Assembly (NCBI GenBank): GCA_031278025.1
Contig: JAITLF010000315.1
Span: 1 to 10,191, forward strand
Reading direction: 5' to 3'
Length of the DNA: 10,191 nucleotides
Origin: Treponema sp.
Lineage (GTDB): Bacteria > Spirochaetota > Spirochaetia > Treponematales > Breznakiellaceae
In this document: positions 1-6,670 of the stretch, piece after piece
How the letters are laid out: each line of letters starts with the position of its first letter
How positions within the stretch are numbered: position 1 is the first letter of the stretch
Notes under the pieces: model-generated
Databases searched by the model: none
What the model saw: the letters and a program-made list of their open reading frames with translations, nothing else
Told to the model about the DNA's origin: nothing
Made by a program: the position numbers and the translations under genes

Positions 1-432
1 GAACTGCTGACGGCGGTTCAGGAAGGAAAGAAGATCATTGTGGTGGTTCTGGACAATGCAGGTTTCCACTGCATAGACAACTTACAGAACAGTCAGGGCA
101 TAACCCACTTCGGCAACGAGTGGAAGGCCAGGGACGAACAATCCGGCCTCCTGGCGGGAGCTTCCGTGCAGGTTGACTACGCCAAGAACGGCGAAAGCTG
201 GGGCGCTCTGGGCCTGCGGGCCCGGACCCCGGAGGAACTGACCGCCGCAGTGAAGGAAGCCCTAGCCTCCACGAAACCGGTGGTCATCGACGTCAAAGTA
301 GGCGCGAAAACCATGACCGGGGGATATGAAAACTGGTGGCGGGTCGGCACGGCCCAAGTGTCGAAGAACCCCGATGTCGAGAAAGCGGCTCAATCCATGG
401 TGGAAGAAACCGCCAAGGCGCGGAAGTTTTAG
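1..432 (+). CDS. iolD: 3D-(3,5/4)-trihydroxycyclohexane-1,2-dione hydrolase IolD, C-terminal part
   Basis: The reading frame is open from base 1 and ends in TAG, so this is the 3' end of a gene that starts upstream. The 143 visible residues are about the last quarter of IolD, which is normally near 640 residues. IolD is a thiamine-diphosphate enzyme that hydrolytically opens the ring of the trione-type intermediate in myo-inositol catabolism, giving 5-deoxy-glucuronate in the cytoplasm. The visible part is the end of the C-terminal TPP-binding domain. It includes the LDNAGFHCIDNLQ segment (IolD of Bacillus has FDNSGFGCINNLQ), the VDYAK segment, and the KTMTGGYENWWRVG stretch that is characteristic of IolD rather than of other TPP enzymes. 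Only the end of the cofactor site is in the window, so completeness cannot be judged. It is followed after 61 bases by iolE, the enzyme of the preceding step, which supports the assignment. Confidence 0.95.
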   Translation, partial: ELLTAVQEGKKIIVVVLDNAGFHCIDNLQNSQGITHFGNEWKARDEQSGLLAGASVQVDYAKNGESWGALGLRARTPEELTAAVKEALASTKPVVIDVKVGAKTMTGGYENWWRVGTAQVSKNPDVEKAAQSMVEETAKARKF

Positions 433-480
433 AGAACCTGGGGCAATACAGGTTCCGCGCGGCAGGAAGAATTGAGATTT

Positions 481-487
481 AAGGAGG
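481..487 (+). promoter_or_regulatory. Ribosome binding site of iolE
   Basis: AAGGAGG lies six bases before the ATG at 494, a near-perfect Shine-Dalgarno sequence. It fixes the iolE start. The 61-base gap between iolD and iolE contains no convincing terminator or promoter. Confidence 0.85.
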
Positions 488-493
488 AAAATA

Positions 494-1378
494 ATGAAGG
501 ATATACAACTGGCGATTGCCCCTATAGGGTGGACCAACGACGACCTCCCGGAGCTGGGGGGAGAGATTCCCTTTGAACAATGTGTCAGCGAAATGGCTCT
601 GGCGGGATTCACCGGAAGCGAGGTGGGAAACAAGTACCCCAAGGATACGGCGGTCCTCAATAAGGCCCTAAAGCTCCGGGGCCTCACGATATGCAACGCC
701 TGGTTCAGCGCCTTCCTGACCACCCAGCCCTACGAAGAGGTGGAAGCGGCGTTCATCAAGCACCGGGACTTCCTCTATGAGGCGGGCGCCCGGATCATAG
801 GCGCGGCGGAACAGGGCCATTCTATTCAGGGGCTGGCCTCCCCCGTCTTCGACGCCAAGCCGGTTTTTTCAGACGAAGAATGGAAGCGGCTCTGCGACGG
901 CCTCAATAAGCTGGGGAAGAAGGCCGCTGAAAAAGGGATGAAGCTCACCTATCACCACCACATGGGAACCGGTGTGCAGACCGTTGCGGAAATCGACCGG
1001 CTCATGGAAAACACCGATCCCGCCCTGCTCGGCCTCCTGTACGACACGGGGCATCTGGTATTCTCCGGGGAGGATCACCTGGCGGTACTGAACAAGTGGA
1101 TAGGCCGTATCGGCCACGTCCACCTCAAGGATATGCGGGCCCCCATGCGGGAAAAGGCGAAGGCCGAAAAGTGGTCCTTCCTCCAGGCGGTTAAGGCCGG
1201 GGTCTTTACCGTTCCCGGGGACGGGAACATAGATTTTGTACCGGTCTTCGACACCCTGAAAAAAAGCGGGTACCAGGGCTGGTGGGTAGTGGAAGCGGAG
1301 CAGGACCCGGCCAAAGCCAATCCCCTGGAATATGCCCTGAAAGCCCGCGCCTACATCCGGAACAAGGCCGGCGTGTAA
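494..1378 (+). CDS. iolE: Inosose dehydratase IolE
   Basis: This 294-residue protein matches the length of IolE (about 297). IolE dehydrates 2-keto-myo-inositol (scyllo-inosose) to the 1,2-dione that IolD hydrolyses; it is a cytoplasmic metal-dependent TIM-barrel enzyme of the xylose-isomerase-like superfamily. Family signatures seen are IAPIGWTNDD at the N-terminus, AGFTGSEVGNKYP, the YHHHMGTGVQT segment in the middle, LLYDTGHLVFSG, GHVHLKDMR, the FTVPGDGNIDFVPV stretch and the closing WWVVEAEQDPAKANPLEYA. The Glu, Asp and His residues in these segments are the expected metal and substrate ligands. The ATG at 494 has an excellent ribosome binding site, and the N-terminus aligns with known IolE. 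The gene lies between iolD and the kinase gene in the same direction, consistent with one transcript. I see nothing missing or odd. Confidence 0.96.
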   Translation: MKDIQLAIAPIGWTNDDLPELGGEIPFEQCVSEMALAGFTGSEVGNKYPKDTAVLNKALKLRGLTICNAWFSAFLTTQPYEEVEAAFIKHRDFLYEAGARIIGAAEQGHSIQGLASPVFDAKPVFSDEEWKRLCDGLNKLGKKAAEKGMKLTYHHHMGTGVQTVAEIDRLMENTDPALLGLLYDTGHLVFSGEDHLAVLNKWIGRIGHVHLKDMRAPMREKAKAEKWSFLQAVKAGVFTVPGDGNIDFVPVFDTLKKSGYQGWWVVEAEQDPAKANPLEYALKARAYIRNKAGV

Positions 1379-1390
1379 GGGAGGAACCGC

Positions 1391-2653
1391 ATGAGATTCG
1401 GCATCAATACGCTGGATGATCTGGAGGTGAAGGACAAGACCGTCCTCTGCCGAATTGATATTAACCAGCCCGTAGCCCGGGCGACCGGAACCCTGAAAGA
1501 CACCACCCGCATCAAGGCGTGTATCCCCACCCTCAAGGAATTGAGCGAAACGGGGGCGAAGCTGGTACTCCTCGCCCACCAGGGGAGCGACATCGAATAC
1601 AAGAACTTTTATACCACCGAACCCCACGCCAAGGTGCTGTCAAAACTCCTGGGCAAGGAGGTCCGCTTCATCGACGATGTCTGCGGCCCCGCAGCCCGGG
1701 AAGCCATCAAATCCCTCAAGGCCGGGGAGCTCCTCCTCCTGGATAACGTCCGGTTTGTGTCGGAAGAGCAGACCCTGTTTGAAACCAAGCTCCTGCTTTC
1801 CCATGAGGAGCAGGCCAAGACCCTCCTGGTGCGCAAGCTCGCCCCTCTTGCGGACCTCTACGTGTGCGACGCCTTTGCCGCAGCCCACCGGGATCAGCCT
1901 TCCCTGTGCGGGTTCGAGCAGCTTTTGCCCAGCGCCATGGGCCGCCTTTTTGAGGAGGAGTTCTGCGTCATCTCCGCGCTTATGGAGAAGCCAGAGCGGC
2001 CCTGCGTCTTTGTCCTGGGAGGGGCGAAGATCAGCGACGCCTTCCTGATGATGAGCGCTGTCCTAGGCGGCGGCGTGGCGGATACGGTGCTTACCGGGGG
2101 GCTGGTAGGAGAAGTGCTCCTGTGGGCCGATGGAAATGATATTGGGGAACTGGCCCGGGCCTTCATCATAAAGGAAGGCTATGGGGGCCTGGTGGAAACC
2201 GCCAAAGAACTCGTAGCAAAGTACCGGGACAAAATTGTCATGCCCGAAGGTTTTGCCGCTGTCATTGACGGTAAACGGGTCGAGTATCCCCAGGGGCGGC
2301 TCCCGGCGGACGTCATGATCCTTGACATAAGCGCTGCCGCTGCGGAGCGGTACCAAAAGGTTATCCGTTCCGCCAAAACGGTTTTCGTCAACGGCCCCAT
2401 GGGGGTTTTCGAGGAGGCCCCCACGGAGCAGGGGACCCGGATGGTATGGGACGCCCTGGGGGATACCCCCGCGTATACGGTGATAGGTGGCGGCGACAGC
2501 ATTACCGCCACCAAGAAGTACGGCAAAACAGCGGCTATCAATTATATCTGCACCGGCGGGGGCGCCTTGATTCGTTTCCTCACCGGGGAAGAACTGCCGG
2601 TGGTTAAAGCCCTGCGGCATGGATCAAAAATTCAACGGAAAATCCAGAAATAA
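1391..2653 (+). CDS. pgk: Archaeal-type phosphoglycerate kinase
   Basis: This 420-residue protein is a full-length PGK (EC 2.7.2.3 family), the reversible transfer of the acyl phosphate of 1,3-bisphosphoglycerate to ADP. Its segments resemble archaeal PGKs more than the usual bacterial ones: LLAHQG, GPAAREAIKSLKAGE, DAFAAAHRDQPS, LGGAK and GGGDS. Visible expected residues are R21, D23 and N25 (CRIDIN), R40, H63, R121 and R167 of the basic patch, K213 in the nucleotide site, the FVNGPMGVFEE loop, and GGGDS at 367-371. The HxxR position that normally supplies one more basic-patch arginine (R65 in animal PGK) is serine here (S66 in HQGS). A GGGAG sequence six bases before the ATG supports the start, and iolE ends 12 bases upstream. 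Two stop codons in a row end the gene. It is followed 23 bases later by an archaeal-type GAPDH, its natural partner. PGK activity on the normal substrate is likely but not certain because of the serine. Confidence 0.93.
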   Translation: MRFGINTLDDLEVKDKTVLCRIDINQPVARATGTLKDTTRIKACIPTLKELSETGAKLVLLAHQGSDIEYKNFYTTEPHAKVLSKLLGKEVRFIDDVCGPAAREAIKSLKAGELLLLDNVRFVSEEQTLFETKLLLSHEEQAKTLLVRKLAPLADLYVCDAFAAAHRDQPSLCGFEQLLPSAMGRLFEEEFCVISALMEKPERPCVFVLGGAKISDAFLMMSAVLGGGVADTVLTGGLVGEVLLWADGNDIGELARAFIIKEGYGGLVETAKELVAKYRDKIVMPEGFAAVIDGKRVEYPQGRLPADVMILDISAAAAERYQKVIRSAKTVFVNGPMGVFEEAPTEQGTRMVWDALGDTPAYTVIGGGDSITATKKYGKTAAINYICTGGGALIRFLTGEELPVVKALRHGSKIQRKIQK

Positions 2654-2662
2654 TAAGAAGAA

Positions 2663-2668
2663 GAGGAG
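2663..2668 (+). promoter_or_regulatory. Ribosome binding site of the type II GAPDH gene
   Basis: GAGGAG stands eight bases before the ATG at 2677, in the 23-base gap after the PGK gene. It fixes the start, which also matches the N-terminus of archaeal GAPDHs. Confidence 0.75.
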
Positions 2669-2676
2669 AAACAAAC

Positions 2677-3708
2677 ATGGTAAAAGTCGGAGTAGCGGGT
2701 TACGGAGTAATCGGCCAGCGCCTGGCGGACGGCGTGGCCTTGCAGAAGGACATGGAACTGGTGGGAATAGCGGACCTTGCCCCTACCCTTTCGATCCGGG
2801 CGCTCAAGGAAAAGGGGATGCCCTACGATCTCTACCTGGTGGAAGGGGCGGACACGTCGCGGTTCGACGCTGCGGGAATTCCCTATAAAGGCAGCTTTCA
2901 GGACCTTATCGGGAAGGTAGACATCATGCTGGATTCTTCCCCCGGCGGCGTCGGGGCAAAGAACAAGGAACTCTACGAAAAGGCCGGGGTCAAGGCTATC
3001 TTCCAGGGAGGCGAAAAGAATTCCGTGGCGGATGTCTTCTTCCACGGATACGCCAACTACGAAAAGGGGCTGGGCGCGAGTTACCTCAAACTTACCAGCT
3101 GTAACACCACCGGGCTTATCCGGTCGGTGGACTGCCTGGACCGGGCCTACGGGGTTGACCGGGTGGCCATCACCATCATACGCCGGGTAGCCGATCCCGG
3201 CGATTATCACCGGGGCCTCACCAACGCCCTGCAAATGGACAAGGCGCCTTCCCACCAGGCCGTGGACCTGATGACCATCATGCCCCATGTGGAAGCGACG
3301 GGTATTCTCGTGCATACCCCGGTTACCCACGGGCATATTATCACCGTCGTCGCCCACGGCAAAAACGGGAAAAAGATCACCTGCGGCATGGCCCTGGAAG
3401 CCTTCAAGACTCACGACCGGATCCGGCTAGTACGCCTGGAAGACGGCTTTCTCGGCAACGCCTCGTTCTTCCGGTACGCCCGTGATCTGGGAAATCCACG
3501 GGGCGATATGTACGAAATCGGCCTGTGGGAGGACAGTATCGTTGAAAGCGGCGACACTATCATGTACGCTATCAACATACCCCAGGAATCGGTAACCATT
3601 CCCGAAACCATGGACGGCGTCAGGGCGGCTATGAAGATGCAGAACGATTCAAAGAGCGCCACGGCGGAAACCAACGCGTACCTGGGCCTGGGAAAATGGA
3701 AGAGGTAA
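2677..3708 (+). CDS. gap: Type II (archaeal-type) glyceraldehyde-3-phosphate dehydrogenase
   Basis: This 343-residue protein has the length and segment order of the archaeal phosphorylating GAPDH. That enzyme oxidises glyceraldehyde 3-phosphate to 1,3-bisphosphoglycerate with NAD(P) and phosphate. Visible features are the Rossmann start VGVAGYGVIGQR (residues 4-15), IFQGGEK (108-114), the active-site motif SCNTTGL with C142, the RRVADP segment (169-174), SH at 192-193, the HGH pair (H218, H220), EDGF, and the C-terminal IPQESVTIPE stretch. D33 at the end of the second beta strand is the type of acidic residue that usually favours NAD over NADP; this is an inference. Ordinary bacterial GAPDH (type I) is only distantly related, so this is a lineage unusual in bacteria. 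It lies between its partner kinase and a malic enzyme, in an inositol operon. The physiological substrate could be the pathway's triose phosphate or another aldehyde. Confidence 0.95.
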   Translation: MVKVGVAGYGVIGQRLADGVALQKDMELVGIADLAPTLSIRALKEKGMPYDLYLVEGADTSRFDAAGIPYKGSFQDLIGKVDIMLDSSPGGVGAKNKELYEKAGVKAIFQGGEKNSVADVFFHGYANYEKGLGASYLKLTSCNTTGLIRSVDCLDRAYGVDRVAITIIRRVADPGDYHRGLTNALQMDKAPSHQAVDLMTIMPHVEATGILVHTPVTHGHIITVVAHGKNGKKITCGMALEAFKTHDRIRLVRLEDGFLGNASFFRYARDLGNPRGDMYEIGLWEDSIVESGDTIMYAINIPQESVTIPETMDGVRAAMKMQNDSKSATAETNAYLGLGKWKR

Positions 3709-3712
3709 GACC

Positions 3713-5167
3713 ATGCAAATCGATCCTACATTAAAAAATTTGGACGGGCTTTTTCCCGCTGATTTTTCCGAAGACCAAAAGGCTCAGGCCAAGACCGTGT
3801 TCTTGAAGAACCTTTCCGCACGGGCCCACGCCTTCTACGGCGGCAAGATGCAGACCGTACCCAAATGCGGTCTCTACGGCCTCTCCTGGTTTAACGTGTG
3901 GTATACGCCGGGAGTGTCCCGGATTTCCACCGCTATCCGGGACGACAACGACGCTTCCTTTGCCCTCTCCAACCGGGGCAACACGGTAGCGGTGGTATCC
4001 GACTCCACCCGTGTTCTGGGGGACGGCGACTGTACGCCTCCCGGCGGCCTGGGCGTCATGGAAGGCAAGGCCATGATCATGAAGTATCTGGGCGGGGTTG
4101 ACGCGGTTGCCCTCTGCGTGGATTCCAAAGGCCCGGACGGGAAGAACGATCCCGGCAAGCTCATTGATTTTGTGAAGATGGCCCAGCACTCTTTCGGCGC
4201 GGTGAACCTGGAGGACATCAGTCAGCCCAACTGTTTCAAGGTGCTGGATGAACTGAGGGAAGCCTGCGACATTCCCGTCTGGCATGACGACGCCCAGGGA
4301 ACCGCCTGCGTTACCCTGGCGGGCCTCATCAACGCCCTGAAACTGGCGGGCAAGAAGATAGGCGACGCCCGGATCGTGCTTCTGGGCGCCGGCGCTTCCA
4401 ACACCACCATTGCCCGGCTCATCCTGGCCGACGGCGGCGATCCCGCTAAAATGGTTGTCTTTGACACCAAAGGCAGCCTCCACTCAGGCCGTGAGGACAT
4501 CAAAAACGATAGGCGGAACTACCGGAAGTGGGAACTGTGCGAAAGGACCAACCCCGGAAGAATCGCCGCGATGGAAGACGCCATGAACGGCGCGGATGTA
4601 CTCATCGCCCTGTCCACCCCCGGCCCCAACACGGTAAAGCGCGAGTGGGTGCGGTCCATGGCCCCCAAAGCCATTGTCTTTGTGTGCGCCAACCCGGTGC
4701 CGGAGATATGGCCCTATGCCGCGAAGGAAGAAGGCGCCTACATTGTCGCCACCGGGCGGGGGGACTTCCCCAACCAGGTGAACAACTCAGTCTGTTTCCC
4801 CGGCATCCTGAAGGGCGCCCTGCTGGTCCGGGCGCGGAAGATCACCGACGGCATGGCCATCCGTTGCGCCCATTCTATCGCGGAGTTTTCCGAAAAGCGC
4901 GGCATTTCCGAAGACAGCATCATCGCCACGATGGAAGAGACCGAGGTCTTTGCCCAGGAAGCCGCCGACGTGGCCCAACAGGCGATCAAAGAAGGGGTGG
5001 CCCGTGCCGCCCTTTCCTGGGAGGAGGTCTATGCCCGCGCCGCGGCGGATATCGCCGCTTCGCGCGCCTTAGTCGACGACATGAAGAAGCTGGGGCATAT
5101 CAAGGAGCCTCAGGCGGAGATGCTGGAAGCCGCGCTTGCCGAGGCGATTGAATCGGTGAGGAAGTAA
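3713..5167 (+). CDS. Malic enzyme (oxaloacetate-decarboxylating malate dehydrogenase)
   Basis: This 484-residue protein is of the malic enzyme family, which converts L-malate to pyruvate and CO2 with NAD(P). Seen in order are WYTPGVS (Y64, the general acid), SDSTRVLGDGDCTPPGGLGVMEGK (given here as the span from residue 96, ending in catalytic K119), NLEDIS (E167, D168, metal), VWHDDAQGTA (D192, D193), the Rossmann motif GAGASN (226-231), ALSTPGPNT, ANPVPEIWP, and TGRGDFPNQVNN (348-358). Most bacterial malic enzymes have TGRSD and a TDGTAVLGLG segment instead, so this is a divergent subgroup. It keeps every catalytic residue I can locate. The start is four bases after the GAPDH stop, and its likely Shine-Dalgarno sequence AGAGG (3701-3705) lies inside the end of that gene, which suggests translational coupling. 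In the pathway it could balance pyruvate, NADH and CO2. A role with a malate-like acid other than malate cannot be excluded. Confidence 0.9.
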   Translation: MQIDPTLKNLDGLFPADFSEDQKAQAKTVFLKNLSARAHAFYGGKMQTVPKCGLYGLSWFNVWYTPGVSRISTAIRDDNDASFALSNRGNTVAVVSDSTRVLGDGDCTPPGGLGVMEGKAMIMKYLGGVDAVALCVDSKGPDGKNDPGKLIDFVKMAQHSFGAVNLEDISQPNCFKVLDELREACDIPVWHDDAQGTACVTLAGLINALKLAGKKIGDARIVLLGAGASNTTIARLILADGGDPAKMVVFDTKGSLHSGREDIKNDRRNYRKWELCERTNPGRIAAMEDAMNGADVLIALSTPGPNTVKREWVRSMAPKAIVFVCANPVPEIWPYAAKEEGAYIVATGRGDFPNQVNNSVCFPGILKGALLVRARKITDGMAIRCAHSIAEFSEKRGISEDSIIATMEETEVFAQEAADVAQQAIKEGVARAALSWEEVYARAAADIAASRALVDDMKKLGHIKEPQAEMLEAALAEAIESVRK

Positions 5168-5182
5168 GGAGCCCATCCCCCC

Positions 5183-6541
5183 ATGAAGCTGGACCTTCCC
5201 TACCTCAACAAAACCTTTCCGTTGGAATTTCCCGATGAATACCTCTTGGCGGTGGCGGAACCCAACGAGTTCAAACCCGCAGGGACGCCGGAAGCGATGC
5301 TGGCCGAAGCCCTGGCCCATCCCTATGGGCCGGACCGTACCGCGTTAGGGGGGAGCGGGCGGAACGGGCGGAGCCTTGAGGAGTTCCTGCGGGGGGGGAG
5401 CCGGGTGTTGATCATCGTCAACGACGCTACCCGGCCTACGCCCACCGCCGTCATTCTGGAGGCCCTGCTTCCCGTTTTGGAGAAGTCCGGCCTTGTGGGG
5501 GAAAACCTCACCATCCTGGTTGCCACGGGCGCCCACCGGGCGCCCTCAGGCAGCGAGTTCCGCCAAATCCTGGGGGATGGCTGCTGCGCCCTGCGGGAAC
5601 GGTGCATCCACCACGACGCCCGGCAAGCCGAAGCCATGATCAGCCTGGGGACCACCCGGAACGGCACCCCCATAGAACTCAACCGGCAGATCGTCGAGGC
5701 GGACCGCATCATCGCCACCGGCAGCGTGGAGCCCCACTACTTTGCCGGATTTACCGGCGGCAGAAAGGCGTTCCTGCCGGGCATAGCCTCGTACCGGACC
5801 ATCACGGCGAACCACCGGCAGGCCCTGTCCCCGGCGGCCCGTTCCCTGGCCCTGGAGGGAAACCCCGTCCACCAGGACATGATGGATGCCCTGCCCCTGA
5901 TAGCGTCCCCGGTCTTTTCGGTCATGACCGTTCTGGACAGGGATCAGGGGGTTGCCGCGGTTACCGCCGGGGACCTTTTGACATCCTTTTACGCCGCCGT
6001 GGAAACCGCCCGGCGGATTTTCTGCGTGTCCGTCCCGTCTCTGGCGGACATCGTGGTGTCGGCGGCGAAATTTCCCATGGACATAGACCTGTACCAGTCG
6101 CAGAAGGCCATCGATAACGGCGCCCTTGCCCTGAAAGACGGCGGCGACCTCATCCTGGTTTCCTCTTGCAGGGACGGCATCGGCGACGAGGCCTATGCCC
6201 GGCTTCTGGCCCAGGCTTCAAGCCCACAGGACGCTCTGGAACGCATCAAAGCGGGCTACAAACTCGGCTACCACAAGGCGGCAAAGATGGCGGCGGTTTC
6301 GGGCCGGGCCACGGTTACGGCAGTCACGGAACTCCCCCCGGAACGGCTTTCCGGCATGTTCATCGATCATGCCCCATCCCCCCAGCACGCCCTGGACACG
6401 GCCATCGCGAAGGCCCGGGCGCGGGGGATCCCGAAACCCGCAATACTCATCCTGCCCGACGGGTGCGTTACGGTACCCGCAGTGGGGCCGGCGCCCGGTC
6501 CTTCGGCCATGCCGGGCTGCGAATCCTCCCCCTCAAACTAA
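5183..6541 (+). CDS. larA: LarA-family nickel-dependent racemase-like protein (DUF2088)
   Basis: This 452-residue protein belongs to the LarA family, enzymes that racemise or epimerise alpha-hydroxyacids with a nickel-pincer nucleotide attached to a lysine. The known sites are present: NDATRPTP (80-87), TGAHR with H118, EPHYFAGFTGGRK with H185 and the cofactor lysine K195, and NH with H211. The family includes lactate racemase, malate racemases and other hydroxyacid epimerases, so the substrate is not fixed by these residues. The neighbouring malic enzyme makes malate an attractive candidate, but this is inference. No nickel-pincer biosynthesis genes (larB, larC, larE) are visible here; they would have to lie elsewhere. 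An AAGGAG sequence 11 bases before the ATG overlaps the malic enzyme stop and supports the start. The last 20 or so residues, after TVPAV, are Gly/Pro/Ser-rich and look like an added tail. It is the last gene of the plus-strand row. Confidence 0.88.
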   Translation: MKLDLPYLNKTFPLEFPDEYLLAVAEPNEFKPAGTPEAMLAEALAHPYGPDRTALGGSGRNGRSLEEFLRGGSRVLIIVNDATRPTPTAVILEALLPVLEKSGLVGENLTILVATGAHRAPSGSEFRQILGDGCCALRERCIHHDARQAEAMISLGTTRNGTPIELNRQIVEADRIIATGSVEPHYFAGFTGGRKAFLPGIASYRTITANHRQALSPAARSLALEGNPVHQDMMDALPLIASPVFSVMTVLDRDQGVAAVTAGDLLTSFYAAVETARRIFCVSVPSLADIVVSAAKFPMDIDLYQSQKAIDNGALALKDGGDLILVSSCRDGIGDEAYARLLAQASSPQDALERIKAGYKLGYHKAAKMAAVSGRATVTAVTELPPERLSGMFIDHAPSPQHALDTAIAKARARGIPKPAILILPDGCVTVPAVGPAPGPSAMPGCESSPSN

Positions 6542-6552
6542 GCGCCCCGCCT

Positions 6553-6600
6553 AAAAAAAGGGACCCGCCAACGGGTCCCTGGAACCCGTTGGCGGGTCCC
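6553..6600 (-). terminator. Strong intrinsic terminator of the minus-strand hypothetical gene
   Basis: A perfect 17-bp inverted repeat occupies 6560-6576 and 6584-6600 with a 7-base loop. On the minus strand it is followed by seven T residues (6559-6553), a classic Rho-independent terminator for the leftward gene ending at 6671. Read on the plus strand the same hairpin lies 18 bases after the racemase stop, but no T-run follows it, so it would be weaker for the operon. Confidence 0.85.
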
Positions 6601-6621
6601 TGGAACCCGTTGGCAGGTCCC
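6580..6621. repeat. 21-bp tandem direct repeat, two copies
   Basis: Two adjacent 21-base copies begin at 6580 and 6601 and differ at one base (GGCGGG against GGCAGG). Each can pair with the left terminator arm at 6560-6576, the second copy with one mismatch. This gives alternative hairpins with the same arm. Confidence 0.85.
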
Positions 6622-6637
6622 TTACCTAAACAAACCG

Positions 6638-6660
6638 CCGCATCCCCGCGGGGGAAGCGG
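6638..6660. repeat. Small GC-rich hairpin between terminator and hypothetical gene
   Basis: CCGCATCCCC and GGGGGAAGCGG form a stem of about nine pairs with an A-A mismatch, just after the stop codon of the leftward gene. It may protect or help to end that transcript. There is no T-run beside it. Confidence 0.5.
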
Positions 6661-6670
6661 CCTGGACGGC

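Noticed and set aside
433..493. Separate promoter between iolD and iolE
   Set aside because: I see no paired -35 and -10 elements; the gap looks like an ordinary operon spacer with a strong ribosome binding site.
869..1627. Minus-strand gene opposite iolE
   Set aside because: iolE is unmistakable on the plus strand; the antisense frame is open because of GC-rich codon use.
4528..5151. Second plus-strand gene inside the malic enzyme
   Set aside because: It is an Arg/Gly/His-rich alternate-frame reading of GC-rich coding sequence and lacks start signals.
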